Source: a virus. Taken from it: a stretch of DNA of 41,319 bases. The notes beneath the pieces are model-generated. The model worked only from the letters and a program-made list of their open reading frames with translations, did not search any database and was not told the origin of the DNA. Position numbers and translations under genes: made by a program. The stretch covers positions 1 to 41,319 of IMG/VR virus record IMGVR_UViG_3300024999_001865. One strand, given 5' to 3'. Numbering within the stretch: position 1 is the stretch's first letter; each line of letters begins with the position of its first letter. Shown piece after piece: positions 16,530 to 26,000 of this stretch.

Positions 16530-17669
16530 TTAAATGAAAGGTATTTCCTTAGATTTTATTGCATTAATAGACATCTGACCATTTGTTTGTAAAGATATGC
16601 TAAGATCGTTTATAATAAAACGTTCTTGATTAAATCCCAGTTTTGGGTCTGTAAGTGTACAAATTTCATCTACATCCAAATGATACATACATATACTATT
16701 AATTTGAACTTGATTTTGTATGGCTGTTTTTCGTTTAAGAATGTACTCACTTAAATCAATACATTGTTGAACAGTTGAAATAGTATCTGTTGTATAGTAA
16801 AATACTCTTTCTCTGTTATTTAGGTTTGGTATTGAAGTTGGTGAAAGTAAATTTAAATTGCTTGTCTTATAGGATACTGAAGTTCCAGAGAAATTTGATC
16901 CAACTACACGACAACTGTTAAATACCTCAGACCATTTATGAGTAGATGTAGCACCTTGATAAACAAATTGATCAGGAGAGAAATCCCAAAGAGATGATTT
17001 CACACTATCATCAGCATCTTTAGAAATTACAAGTTGACCAAACTCATTGTAGTAACACGAACAACTATAAATCTGAGCTAAATCCACAAGGATTTTACCT
17101 AAATTATCAGTTGGTTCATAAATCATAGTATATGGGTTTGTTAACCCTAAAAGAGATATATCAATAATAGGAGGTTTTGTGTCTCCACTCAATTGCAAAA
17201 CACTTCTTATTGCCTGAGATATATCTGTTCCTATATTTATTATATAGGAATTTCCTAATTCTCCTCCTAAATCAGAGTTCAATAATGAGAATTTATCCGT
17301 ACCTGAAATTCTAATAGTTGATTTTGAATAGATGCTTGAGACCACTGGATCATCAACAATAAATATCCCTTGTGGCAAAAAGAAGTCAGTGCCATCAGGG
17401 AGTTCCAATCCTAATTCTAGAGAGAATTTTTGATGAATATAGAAATTTTCGATGTTCGGAATATATTTATTGTCTAGATTTATGATTTCGAAATCACAAG
17501 TTCTTCTTACCCCATTATTTCTCTGACAATTGAGGTTTCCAATACTATTCTCTAGGAGATAAGTTATTTCCTCTCGAATACTTTCATCATCACGTAATAA
17601 ATTTATTCGTATTTTGCGCTTGTATTTTCCACTGTCAATAGCCAATAAATAATCTTGGAATGAAGACAT
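16530..17669 (-). CDS. Baseplate hub / tail-tip protein (gp27-like, ReqiPepy6 Gp37-like)
   Basis: 379 residues. The layout matches siphoviral hub proteins: an N-terminal beta domain with YKRKIRINLLRDDESIREEI and RTCDFEIINLDNKYIPN; FLPQGIFIVDDPVVSS; ISGTDKFSLL; a central helical/beta part with LGKILVDLAQIYSCSCYYNE and FGQLVISKD; and a C-terminal barrel ending LGFNQERFIINDLSISLQTN. It would form the ring at the distal tail on which fibres and spike are mounted. It is separated from its normal upstream partner (19625-20482) by the IS607-type element. Confidence 0.65.
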   Translation of the reverse strand: MSSFQDYLLAIDSGKYKRKIRINLLRDDESIREEITYLLENSIGNLNCQRNNGVRRTCDFEIINLDNKYIPNIENFYIHQKFSLELGLELPDGTDFFLPQGIFIVDDPVVSSIYSKSTIRISGTDKFSLLNSDLGGELGNSYIINIGTDISQAIRSVLQLSGDTKPPIIDISLLGLTNPYTMIYEPTDNLGKILVDLAQIYSCSCYYNEFGQLVISKDADDSVKSSLWDFSPDQFVYQGATSTHKWSEVFNSCRVVGSNFSGTSVSYKTSNLNLLSPTSIPNLNNRERVFYYTTDTISTVQQCIDLSEYILKRKTAIQNQVQINSICMYHLDVDEICTLTDPKLGFNQERFIINDLSISLQTNGQMSINAIKSKEIPFI

Positions 17670-17690
17670 TATTTATACCCACCGTTACAA

Positions 17691-17709
17691 GAAACTTATA
17701 AAACTATAT
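17691..17709 (+). repeat. Left inverted terminal repeat of the IS607-type element
   Basis: GAAACTTATAAAACTATAT, exact inverse of 19548-19566, lies just outside the hub gene start. Confidence 0.8.
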
Positions 17710-17851
17710 TAAAACTAATAAAGTTTATGTTCTTTTTCTGTTTCATCGCGTCCAATTTTGTATCATTTCTAATACTACTTTTGTTTGATATAACGCTCCA
17801 TAGACTTAAATTCCCGACCAACGAATCGGTATTATTAAACAGTTTTATATC
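17691..17851 (-). ncRNA. Putative omega (reRNA) guide RNA at the 3' end of tnpB
   Basis: TnpB nucleases use an RNA made from the 3' end of their gene and the element end, with a guide taken from flanking DNA. The tnpB-to-end stretch is non-coding and contains hairpin-forming segments (for example AACTGTTT and the CCGATTCGTTGGTCGG arms) followed by conserved-looking purine-rich sequence. The guide would be read from the phage sequence just beyond 17691, inside the leader of the hub gene. The exact RNA boundaries are not determinable by eye. Confidence 0.45.
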
Positions 17852-18994
17852 TTAAACTGCTAATCTACCATATTCTCTTAAATTAATACTTGCATTCTTA
17901 TCTCTATCTAAAATAACTCCACATTCCTTGCAAACATATTCCCTATCTGAAAGTTTTAACCCTTTGTCTATACTTCCGCATCCAGAACACATTTTACTTG
18001 ATGGATAAAATCTATTTGCAATTATTAATTTAACTCCATACCAATTACATTTATACTCAATTTTTACTCTGAAATCATATAGGCATTGTTCTTGAATTGC
18101 CTTTGACAAATGTCTATTCTTCATCATTCCTTGAATATTTAAGTCTTCCAATACTATATACTCTGGTTTGTTTTTCACCAAAGCAGTAGTAATTTGATGA
18201 CTGTAATTTGTACGAATATTTGTTAATCGTTGATGAACACTCTTTATTTTGTCTTCTAGTTTTATAATATTTTTAGTCTTCTTGTAATTTTTCCCTTCTT
18301 TATTATTTTCATATTTTCTTGATACTTGACGTTGAAGTCTTCTAAGTTTCTTTTTAAGTTTTCTTACTGCCTTAGTCTTGTTAATATTCTTAAATGGTTC
18401 ATCAATATTACTAATAATTGCTAAATCTTTAATTCCAAGATCGATTCCAATTGGTTCAGACATTTCTTTCTCAATTGTTAAGTCTCCAACTTCAATTCCT
18501 ACCGATATCCACCAATGTAACCCATCGAATGTTACTCTTGGATTCATATATTTAACATCTTTGCTAAAAGGGATTCTGTCAAATTCAGCTAATTTAACTT
18601 TACCAACTTTTTCAATCTGACAATGTTTTTCTGTGAACTTAATTTTAACATTGTCTTGATAAAAACTAGGTTTACTTCTTTTACGAGTTTTGAATTTAGG
18701 AAATTTACTTAAACCTTTGAAAAACTTTTTATAAGCATCGCAAGCATCTTTAATTGCTTGTTTTGTGATATTGTTAGAATATTTATATAACCATTTAAAC
18801 TCATCAGTTTGTTTTAATTGAGTAAGTTGTTTTCGTATTTCTCCATCATTTAAAAACTTACCAGTTTCTTTATAATATTCCTGTATTTTAGCAATAGCAA
18901 AGTTATAAGCCCATCTACCCGTTCCAGCACAACCAAAAAGATTGGTGTATTGTTTATTATTTGGTTTTAACTGAACTTTAGTTGTCTTTATCAT
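17852..18994 (-). CDS. tnpB: TnpB RNA-guided nuclease (IS607/IS605 type)
   Basis: 380 residues, usual TnpB length. An N-terminal OrfB helix-turn-helix (about 1-110) and beta-barrel region precede the RuvC core. The RuvC catalytic triad is intact: D185 in GIDLGIKD, E283 in VLEDLNIQGM and D363 in ILDRDKNASINL. A zinc finger lies between the last two (C336, C339, C355, C358). It cuts DNA guided by an RNA from its own 3' end and helps the element persist after excision. The start overlaps the tnpA C-terminal remnant by 17 bp in the arrangement normal for IS607. It is intact although its transposase partner is broken. Confidence 0.93.
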   Translation of the reverse strand: MIKTTKVQLKPNNKQYTNLFGCAGTGRWAYNFAIAKIQEYYKETGKFLNDGEIRKQLTQLKQTDEFKWLYKYSNNITKQAIKDACDAYKKFFKGLSKFPKFKTRKRSKPSFYQDNVKIKFTEKHCQIEKVGKVKLAEFDRIPFSKDVKYMNPRVTFDGLHWWISVGIEVGDLTIEKEMSEPIGIDLGIKDLAIISNIDEPFKNINKTKAVRKLKKKLRRLQRQVSRKYENNKEGKNYKKTKNIIKLEDKIKSVHQRLTNIRTNYSHQITTALVKNKPEYIVLEDLNIQGMMKNRHLSKAIQEQCLYDFRVKIEYKCNWYGVKLIIANRFYPSSKMCSGCGSIDKGLKLSDREYVCKECGVILDRDKNASINLREYGRLAV

Positions 18995-19482
18995 CTTCCA
19001 CCAACTCCTTTATTAGTTTACGTGCTTTATTGGCTCTTTTTCCTTGTAATCTACAACTAAATACAGTAATAATTTGAACTAAATCTTCTACTAATTCTTG
19101 TTACTCAGTTTTTTCAATTTTATAATTACTAACTCGTTTAATTAATTGTTTTAATCCTTTTTTGTTGTAGTTAATTCCACTTCCAATGTCAGTGATTATC
19201 TCGTAGGGTTTCCCTTTGGAGTTAAGATATATCTTCATATTTTCTATTTGGCGTCCAAGATCGTCTTTTTGTTTATTAGAAGACACTCTGCAATAACCAA
19301 TTGTAATTCTGTCTTTGGTGTCTTTAATATTAAAACTTTATTAACTTGTTCGGGAGAATAATATCTATAACCATTAGAACTAACATGATGTGGTTTTAAC
19401 TTCCCATTGGCATCCCAATTCCTTAGTGTTTGGGAGTCTTGTCTATTAATTTAGCAAACTCATGTATAGTATAAAATTTCAT
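18978..19482 (-). pseudogene. tnpA: Degraded IS607-family serine recombinase (TnpA)
   Basis: From ATG 19482 the frame reads a MerR-like DNA-binding helix-turn-helix (MKFYTIHEFAKLIDKTPK, then after a frameshift TLRNWDANGKLKPHHVSSNG). A second frameshift near 19320 leads into the resolvase domain: GYCRVSSNKQKDDLGRQIEN with the catalytic Ser region. The protein hits TAA at 19101 after EKTE. Directly beyond, in the same frame, is the family C-terminus (QELVEDLVQIITVFSCRLQG), so an internal stretch of roughly 45-60 residues is deleted. Two frameshifts plus a deletion mean it cannot act; transposition would need a partner in trans. Confidence 0.8.
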
Positions 19483-19500
19483 TATTTTCACCTCGTAATA

Positions 19501-19528
19501 ATTATACTATATTGAGTTATAAAGTCAA
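19501..19528 (-). promoter_or_regulatory. Promoter of the IS607-type element
   Basis: On the minus strand, TTGACT (19528-19523) and TATAAT (19506-19501) are spaced by 16 bp. An AGGTG ribosome-binding site and the tnpA ATG follow. Near-consensus boxes suggest tnpB is still transcribed through the dead tnpA. Confidence 0.75.
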
Positions 19529-19547
19529 CAATATTTTAGAAACTTTT

Positions 19548-19566
19548 ATATAGTTTTATAAGTTTC
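19548..19566 (-). repeat. Right inverted terminal repeat of the IS607-type element
   Basis: Exact inverted copy of 17691-17709. It lies upstream of the element promoter and about 59 bp from the end of the distal tail gene. Confidence 0.8.
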
Positions 19567-19624
19567 CTTCATCTGTTTACTACCTCTGCGTTTTTATAAT
19601 TATTTATTCATTAATATTATTTTT

Positions 19625-20482
19625 CTAAACATCTGCCACTTCAACAATATCAAACGATACAATCATTATTTGTTGCTCAATTCCATCATCAAGGTTTTGA
19701 TATTTAAAATTATGTGTAAATACTTTATGTATACCCCCTTTACGTGTTTTCCATAATTTATTCTTGCCATTAAGAACGAAATCTTTTAAGGTATCAATGT
19801 AGTCAACACTCTGCTGTAAAAAACCATTAATATCAACTTCACCACAAATAGCCTGAATACTTGTTTTTAAATACTTACGTTTACCAATTGAAATTGCAGG
19901 ATATTGAGTATAATTATCATGGATAACTATATCTTCAACATATTCATTGTTGCCAGATTTTACATTCAAATCAAATTTATATGCCAATCCTTCATCTTCT
20001 GAAACCAAATAGTATCCATAAAAATTCATATCAATCTCATCAGTGACAAATGCCTCTGATACCTGTTCGGAATTTAAAGCATTTATTTGATACTCATATG
20101 TCTTAAACGGTTGTGCTTCATAATCTATAAACTCAGTAACGCCAACATTTACAGTGCCTAAATTCTTCAAGATACTACTTCCTGATTCTCTTCTACTAAC
20201 TTGCCAATGAGTTAAGGGAGAATCCAAACCTGAGACGTTTCCACCAATTAAATTATTCTCAAATTCTGCCATTAGGAGAGTTTTTGGTGTCCAAACTAAA
20301 TTTTCTGCAATTGCAGTATTTTGTAATGTTGTATTATCAATTTCTTCATTTTTTATTTGTAATTTATCTATTGTTGCATTTCCATAAACTTTGACAGATG
20401 TATATGATCTAAGTACAGGGCTAGGAATTCCAACTACTTTTTGGAAGGATGAAACGCCCAAAAAATTGCCTGAGAAAAACAT
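19625..20482 (-). CDS. Distal tail / tail-tip protein with fibronectin-like insert
   Basis: 285 residues, starting MFFSGNFLGVSSFQKVVGIP. The middle (about 75-160) reads like a fibronectin type III module: TPKTLLMAEFENNLIGGNVS, LTHWQVSRRESGSS, FIDYEAQPFKTYEYQINALN. The C-terminal half (about 165-285) is beta-rich (YKFDLNVKSGNNEYVEDI, WKTRKGGIHKVFTHNFKYQN, QQIMIVSFDIVEVADV). Its position between the tape-measure-proximal gene and the hub suits a Dit-like or adaptor protein of the tail tip. The fold assignment is from pattern only. Confidence 0.5.
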   Translation of the reverse strand: MFFSGNFLGVSSFQKVVGIPSPVLRSYTSVKVYGNATIDKLQIKNEEIDNTTLQNTAIAENLVWTPKTLLMAEFENNLIGGNVSGLDSPLTHWQVSRRESGSSILKNLGTVNVGVTEFIDYEAQPFKTYEYQINALNSEQVSEAFVTDEIDMNFYGYYLVSEDEGLAYKFDLNVKSGNNEYVEDIVIHDNYTQYPAISIGKRKYLKTSIQAICGEVDINGFLQQSVDYIDTLKDFVLNGKNKLWKTRKGGIHKVFTHNFKYQNLDDGIEQQIMIVSFDIVEVADV

Positions 20483-20500
20483 TAATTATTCACCTACTTT

Positions 20501-21691
20501 CTATTGAGGGAAGATATATTCATAAATTACATTATTTAATATAATTAGAACTTGTACGCCTTTTATTGCTATAAGAAAAGGTTGTAATGGCAATTCTTTT
20601 GGAGTTCCATTTAAAATAAAATTGTTATTATTATAGTAGAAACATCCAATTTCAGGATTATATCCGATTTCAAAAAATGTCAAATCAATATTTTCAAGAC
20701 GAATCATTTTACCTCCTGCAAATGAAACACTAGGAATATAATCAATTGTCAATGTAAAAATCTCAGGGATATCAACTTCAAACTCTACATAATTAGGTAC
20801 TGATGCTTTACCAAATAAATCATTTAGAAATAATGATGCGCCATAAAATTCATCATATGTACTAGTTTCGTCAAATGTTATTGTATCATCTACCGTATCA
20901 GATTCATTCCAAGTTATATCTAGATTTAATCCAGTATTTAATGTAGTAAATAAGCCAGAAACATATGCACTTGTGCCTGAAATTAATCCTGTACTTTGAA
21001 CAGGATTTGACCATTGTATTTTTGTCGCAGATAATTCTGGAAATAATGTTGCTGTAGGTTTTACAACAAGAGAAGGTGACGCATAAGATACAGTGAATGT
21101 ATAAATTGAAGATTGAATAACTACATTTTGTTGATTTGTTACAACTGTATACATTTTGTATGACAAATTATTTATAAATCCATCAAATTCATACGAAATT
21201 AAACCGCTATTGGAATTTGGTGTTGTTAAAATAATTTCATCATTAGAATTTAGAAAAACCATATACCAATAATTGGTAGATATATACTCTTCTTGAAAAT
21301 ATGTAACTACGAACGAATACTTCTTTGAGGTTATTGTTGATGGTACAGAAATTGTTAAAGTAGGTGTTGTGTAACAAAAAAAAGGAATTTGTCTTGAATT
21401 TGCTGATAAAGTTCCTTGCCAAACAGTAAAAACAGAAAAATATTGATTTCCATTTGTAAGACTGTTTATGGGAAGTGCATGTGATAAAATATCACCTTGA
21501 TATAATAAACTTTCTCCCAATGATATTTTAGCTGAGTCAAATACCAAGGAATTATTCATATTATAAATTTTTAGTTGATAAAAATCTATATAACTTCCTT
21601 GAATTTTGCATTGAAAATCTATTATTTGAGAAGAATCAATGGTGATATTAGATGGAGAGCAGAAATTTGGTTGATATAGGGCCAATTCCAT
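20501..21691 (-). CDS. Tail protein with Ig-like repeats
   Basis: 396 residues with three beta-sandwich-like segments. The first (about 15-105) contains FYQLKIYNMNNSLVFDSAK and QYFSVFTVWQGTLSANSRQI; the second (about 110-205) YSFVVTYFQEEYISTNYWYM; the third (about 270-395) EFEVDIPEIFTLTIDYIPSV with a C-terminal laminin/concanavalin-like ending. No enzymatic residues are evident. AGGAGG lies 3 nt before ATG 21691 and 9 nt before an in-frame TTG at 21685, so TTG may be the real start. The HNH gene upstream runs 70 bp into this gene. It is probably a structural tail-tip protein. Confidence 0.55.
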   Translation of the reverse strand: MELALYQPNFCSPSNITIDSSQIIDFQCKIQGSYIDFYQLKIYNMNNSLVFDSAKISLGESLLYQGDILSHALPINSLTNGNQYFSVFTVWQGTLSANSRQIPFFCYTTPTLTISVPSTITSKKYSFVVTYFQEEYISTNYWYMVFLNSNDEIILTTPNSNSGLISYEFDGFINNLSYKMYTVVTNQQNVVIQSSIYTFTVSYASPSLVVKPTATLFPELSATKIQWSNPVQSTGLISGTSAYVSGLFTTLNTGLNLDITWNESDTVDDTITFDETSTYDEFYGASLFLNDLFGKASVPNYVEFEVDIPEIFTLTIDYIPSVSFAGGKMIRLENIDLTFFEIGYNPEIGCFYYNNNNFILNGTPKELPLQPFLIAIKGVQVLIILNNVIYEYIFPQ

Positions 21692-22851
21692 TCACCTCCT
21701 GTTTTTTGTTCTATATATTCTTTTAATTGTTCGTAATTATTATTTTTTGATCCATATTTATGATGATATGAATCTATTTTATTTATTGCATGGCATTTAT
21801 CACACAATGTAATTCCAAAATCTACATTAAATCTCAACTCTATGTGATCTGAAAAATTATAAATATGATGTGCTTGAAGATTACCACCAGTATTATCACC
21901 ACAGCATTGACAGGTAAAATTATCTCGTTGATAAACCAATTTTCGCCATTCCTTATACTCTATAGAATGTCTAATTTTATCATTTTCCGAATTAATACCG
22001 CCTTTCCAATTAAAATTATTTTCTCCTGACACTGAATTTCTAAAAGATTTTAATTTAGTATAACGAGTTACACCATATCTTCTCATATTGGTGGCTGAAA
22101 TTTTATTTTTAATATCTTCATTTTGTAAATGATTTTTTACTCCGTATTTTTCTAATGATGTTTCTTCAATTTTCTTTTTAAATATTTCGCTTTGACTTAC
22201 ATGCTCAACCCCATATCTTTCTATGTTGGTTTGCATTCTTTTATCTTGTACAGATTGTAATTGTATAGCATACATCACACCATATCTTTCAAGATTTGTT
22301 TTTATAACTTTTTGTTTATATTCTTCAGTTTGTTGATAATAACTACCATATTTATCAATTTGAGTTTGTTTGGATTTTTCTACGAATTCAGGTAATTGCA
22401 TAATATGTTCAACACCATATTTTTCTACCATTGTTTTTTTGATTTTATCTCTTATAATTGGATTTTGAGCAGGTATTTCAAACCCATATCGGGCTAAATT
22501 TGTTTGCTTTCTTTTTTCTGTGGCTTCTGGTGATACTAATCTTTTTTCTGAGCCATATTTTTTTAGATTTATATCAAACATTCGTTTATATTTACAATCA
22601 TTGCAAGCATCTTTATCTATAATAGAATTATCTCTTTTTGTATAATCTTGATATTTTAATAATATTATGGTTTCTTTACCTTCATCTGCACAATAATCAC
22701 ATAAATATTCAATTTTTGCATGAGAGTTTAAGGTTAAATCCTCTACTCTAACTAAAATTTTCTTCTGATATAACCATCGATATCCTTTTTCTTCATAATA
22801 TTTTTTATCTCTTGGCGTACAAGTTACTTCAACCTCTGTACTTAACAACAA
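21622..22851 (-). CDS. HNH homing endonuclease with KYG-type repeats
   Basis: 409 residues. An N-terminal segment with two CxxC pairs (about 50-85, CDYCADEG and CNDCKYKR) is followed by about seven repeats of an R/KYGxxxxxQ...R/KxK unit (about 95-270), which probably bind DNA. The C-terminal HNH nuclease has CQCCGDNTGGNLQAHHIYNF and CDKCHAINKIDSYHHKYG (about 310-380), with both zinc-Cys pairs and the HH pair. Its last 23 codons lie inside the following tail gene in another frame. The start is TTG; an RNA structure overlaps its Shine-Dalgarno region. It is a free-standing homing endonuclease wedged between the tape measure and tail-tip genes. Confidence 0.85.
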   Translation of the reverse strand: MLLSTEVEVTCTPRDKKYYEEKGYRWLYQKKILVRVEDLTLNSHAKIEYLCDYCADEGKETIILLKYQDYTKRDNSIIDKDACNDCKYKRMFDINLKKYGSEKRLVSPEATEKRKQTNLARYGFEIPAQNPIIRDKIKKTMVEKYGVEHIMQLPEFVEKSKQTQIDKYGSYYQQTEEYKQKVIKTNLERYGVMYAIQLQSVQDKRMQTNIERYGVEHVSQSEIFKKKIEETSLEKYGVKNHLQNEDIKNKISATNMRRYGVTRYTKLKSFRNSVSGENNFNWKGGINSENDKIRHSIEYKEWRKLVYQRDNFTCQCCGDNTGGNLQAHHIYNFSDHIELRFNVDFGITLCDKCHAINKIDSYHHKYGSKNNNYEQLKEYIEQKTGGEWNWPYINQISALHLISPLILLK

Positions 22852-22869
22852 ATTAAATCACATTCCTTC

Positions 22870-22939
22870 CCGACAATTATTTAATAATTTATAAATCCCG
22901 ACAAAAAGACAAACAAAAACAACAGGGAAGAATTGTCGG
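22870..22939 (-). promoter_or_regulatory. Leader with mutually exclusive CCGACAA/TTGTCGG pairings
   Basis: The plus-strand TTGTCGG element (within 22931-22939) can pair with either of two upstream copies of CCGACAA (22870-22878 and 22898-22904). On the minus-strand mRNA this places the first arm early and the two competing partners later; the last one abuts the GGAAGGA Shine-Dalgarno of the HNH gene. It could control translation of the endonuclease, or be chance repetition. Confidence 0.3.
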
Positions 22940-23009
22940 TTTCTTCTCAGATGTGTCATGACCACATCCTATCCCCGTTGAAGAATTGCATATTAAATTT
23001 AAACATTAC

Positions 23010-23048
23010 AAAAAAGAGACATTATTATATTTGAATAATAAGTCTCTC
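23010..23048 (-). terminator. Intrinsic terminator after the tape measure gene
   Basis: The minus-strand hairpin pairs GAGAC...ATTATT with AATAAT...GTCTC (with a small bulge), followed by TTTTTT. It lies 13 bp beyond the tape measure stop, so the endonuclease and tail-tip genes downstream need read-through or another promoter. Confidence 0.7.
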
Positions 23049-23061
23049 AAATTAACACAAA

Positions 23062-26000
23062 TTAAAATTGTTGAGTTTTTGTTCTCCTAGATAAACCCTG
23101 CAATTGAGAAATTAAATCATTAGCGGAGTTGGAATTAACCGTGAGATTTTGTATTGTAATTCCACCATTAGAACTACTATTGCCTTTATTAATATTGCTC
23201 ATATTATTTATAAAATTAGGCATTTGTGGCAATTTGATATTACTTAATGAATTAAAAGCTATATTTGGTAAATTATGAATCATGCTCCATAATTTCTTAC
23301 TATCCGTAGAATTAAAAATTGTTTCTGCACTTGATTTTGTTCCATGTAACATTGCCAAACCTGTAGAATCGTTTACTCCACCTGAAGCATATCCAATTGC
23401 TTTATTCCAAGCATCTTGATATTGACCGTGTGGTGCTGTATACCCATCAATATGATTTTGATATGTTCCAGTTGAATTAGGAGAATTAATAGATGTATCA
23501 TTCGAAGATGAATTTCCATTAGACGGACTAGATGTACCACTTACAATAGCATTATTTAATTGTGCATTTGCATCTGCTATTGCTGATAATCGAGCATTCA
23601 ATGATTGTAATTTTGAACTTAAAGATGTAATAGCATTATCTAAATTATTATTATATGTCTTTAATAATCTATCTGATAATACATCCATATTCTTCCACTG
23701 AGTATCAAAATTATTTTTCATGGTTGAAAATGCATCTTCTTGAGATTTAATTGAATCTTGCTCTGCTTTAATTTGATCTTGTAGGAGTTCTTTTTGATGT
23801 TTTACTGCATTATCTTTTTCCCATTTTTGATAATCTGTTTGTGTTTTTGCTAGATTTTCTTGAGCAGACTCTACATTCTCTTGAGCAGATTCTACATTCT
23901 CTTGAGCTTCCTTTACTTTCTGAGGATTAGCTTGCCAAGTCCATTTATCATCAACAAGAATTCTAGTATCTCTTTCATTAGAAACATTATTTAACTCTTT
24001 TAGTGCTTTTGAAAGTTCTAATTGCGATTTTGAAAGTTCCAAATTTGCTTTAGAAATATCTAAGAGTTTTTCTTGTTTGTCTATAGATTCTTGCTCTAAA
24101 TCATTTTTTTCTTCTAAAGCATCAATTTGAGATTGATATCCTTCAATTATAGTTTCATGGGTAGTTTTATAAACATTTAATTTTTCTTCTTCGGCATCTA
24201 AAACAGATTGTGCGATTAATTTTTCTGCATCTATGACTTGTTTTGCTAAATCTTGAGCTGTATTTTGGAGAGATAATTGATAGGAGAGTTGAGATTTTGT
24301 AGCATCTTCTATTGATTTTGTTAATGATTCTTTTGATTCAATTGATAATTTATCACTTGACAATTGAGAATTCATATAATCAATAGATTTTTGTTGAGTA
24401 TCAATTAAATCTTCAGTTATTCTAGTTTGGATTATTAATTCATCACCATATTCTGATGATGTATCGAGGGTGAGTGCCATACGAGATTTTGAGAGTTCAA
24501 GTTGAGTGTTTGATTCATCTATTGATGCTGTAAATGTGTCTATTTTTGCTGATACAATGTCGAAGTTGATTTGGGGAAGGGTGGAGTTGAGATCAGAAAT
24601 GGCATTTGTTGTATCATCTATAGCTTTTTTATTTTCTACCCATGCTTTTCTGAGCTTCTGGATTTTAGTGAATTCTGCTTCCATTGTTTTCTGCTTAATT
24701 GCACTGGAGGCGTTGAATTCAGCAATGTAAGTAGTAGATTGTTCATTGTCATCTGTATACCATCTCCACATTCCTTGAGGAGTTGCTTCATTTATTTTTG
24801 TTTTTTGATCTTCAAGTTGTTGGAGTTGAGTTTCTTGAGATGCAATGAGTTCTGTGGTTTTTGTGAGAGATAATTGATAGTCTTTTTTTGAGTTTGACTG
24901 TTCAATTTCTTTTTGTAGGGAATCATTTTTTGCTTTTGTGAGATTTACTTGAGCAGATGTTTCTTTTATTATTGAATCCGTTGGTTCAATATAAGCAGGA
25001 TCAGTTAGTTCTAGTGCTTTTTTATCACCAATCTCATTGACTGCTGTTTGATTATTCTTACGAGCGTTGAAATCTGAAAGTATAGTTGAGACGTAATTTC
25101 TAGTCTCAAGTGGTGCTATTCCACTAATATCTGCAAATGTTGTTCCACCTGTTTGCTTAAGTGCCTTTTTTACGTTTCCAATTCCCCAGTTGTAACTTGC
25201 TAAAGCGAGTTCTTTGTCATTATTAAATGCAGACATCATTTGAGCAAGATATTTAGAACCCCCTTCAATTGATTGAGCAGGGTCATAGACATTCGATACT
25301 CCTAAGTCTTTTGCTGTTCCAGGCATAAGTTGGGTCAGACCAGATGCACCTGATGCATTATGAGCTTTTGCATTGAATCCTGATTCTTTTTTGATTACTG
25401 CATCGACCAATGTTGCTGATAGGTTGTTTTGTTTTGCACTTTCGCGAATTAGGTCTGCGTATGGACCTGTTACTACTTCTGGGATTTCTTCTTTTTTCTT
25501 AGAAGGATCTTTGTTTAAATCTGGATTTGCTGATGCTATTAGGTCTGAAGGAGTTATTTGGGATGAAACTTCAATAGCTTTCAAAGCATCTGCTAAGGAT
25601 TGGAATTCGTTCATAGTTGATATACTATTTGACAGTAAATCGTGGTTTTTCCATGCATCGTTATTACTATTGGTCGATGCGTTAAGTTTATCTATTGAAA
25701 GTTGTCTAGCTTGCTCTACTGTCCCAATAGATTCTATTTCCTTTATACTAAACCCTAATTTAGCCAATAGTAATTTTTTAGAAGCTTCTAACTCTTGTTT
25801 ATTTTGGTCTAACTTTTTCTTAAAAGCTTCATCATTAGCCTTCATGACTTTTTCAATGGCATCTTTATTAATTGTTAGCAAACCATTTTCTTTGACCATA
25901 TGCTTTGCTAATTCTGGATGTGCTTTAATTAATTTATACAATTCTTCTGTGGTCATTTTATGACCATCATTCATTTTTGCAACAGCGGAGGCTAGGTCTT

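Larger units (their letters stand above)
17691..19566. mobile_element. IS607-type insertion sequence with perfect 19-bp inverted ends
   Basis: The roughly 1876-bp element contains a degraded serine-recombinase tnpA, an overlapping intact tnpB and a tnpA promoter. Both ends carry the exact inverted repeat GAAACTTATAAAACTATAT (17691-17709, inverted at 19548-19566). IS607-family elements are generally described as lacking terminal inverted repeats, so either this subgroup has them or they are binding sites for the transposase near the ends. Insertion separates the distal tail gene from the hub gene without breaking either frame. Confidence 0.8.

Noticed and set aside
21900-22600. Regularly spaced similar units suggesting a CRISPR-like array
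   Set aside because: The periodicity comes from coding repeats (KYG motif) in the HNH endonuclease; units diverge and there are no unique spacers. No CRISPR array was seen anywhere in the window.
25373-25963. 196-codon open frame on the plus strand
   Set aside because: It lies wholly inside the tape measure coding sequence on the other strand, has a low-complexity Ser/Phe/Leu composition and lacks a ribosome-binding site.
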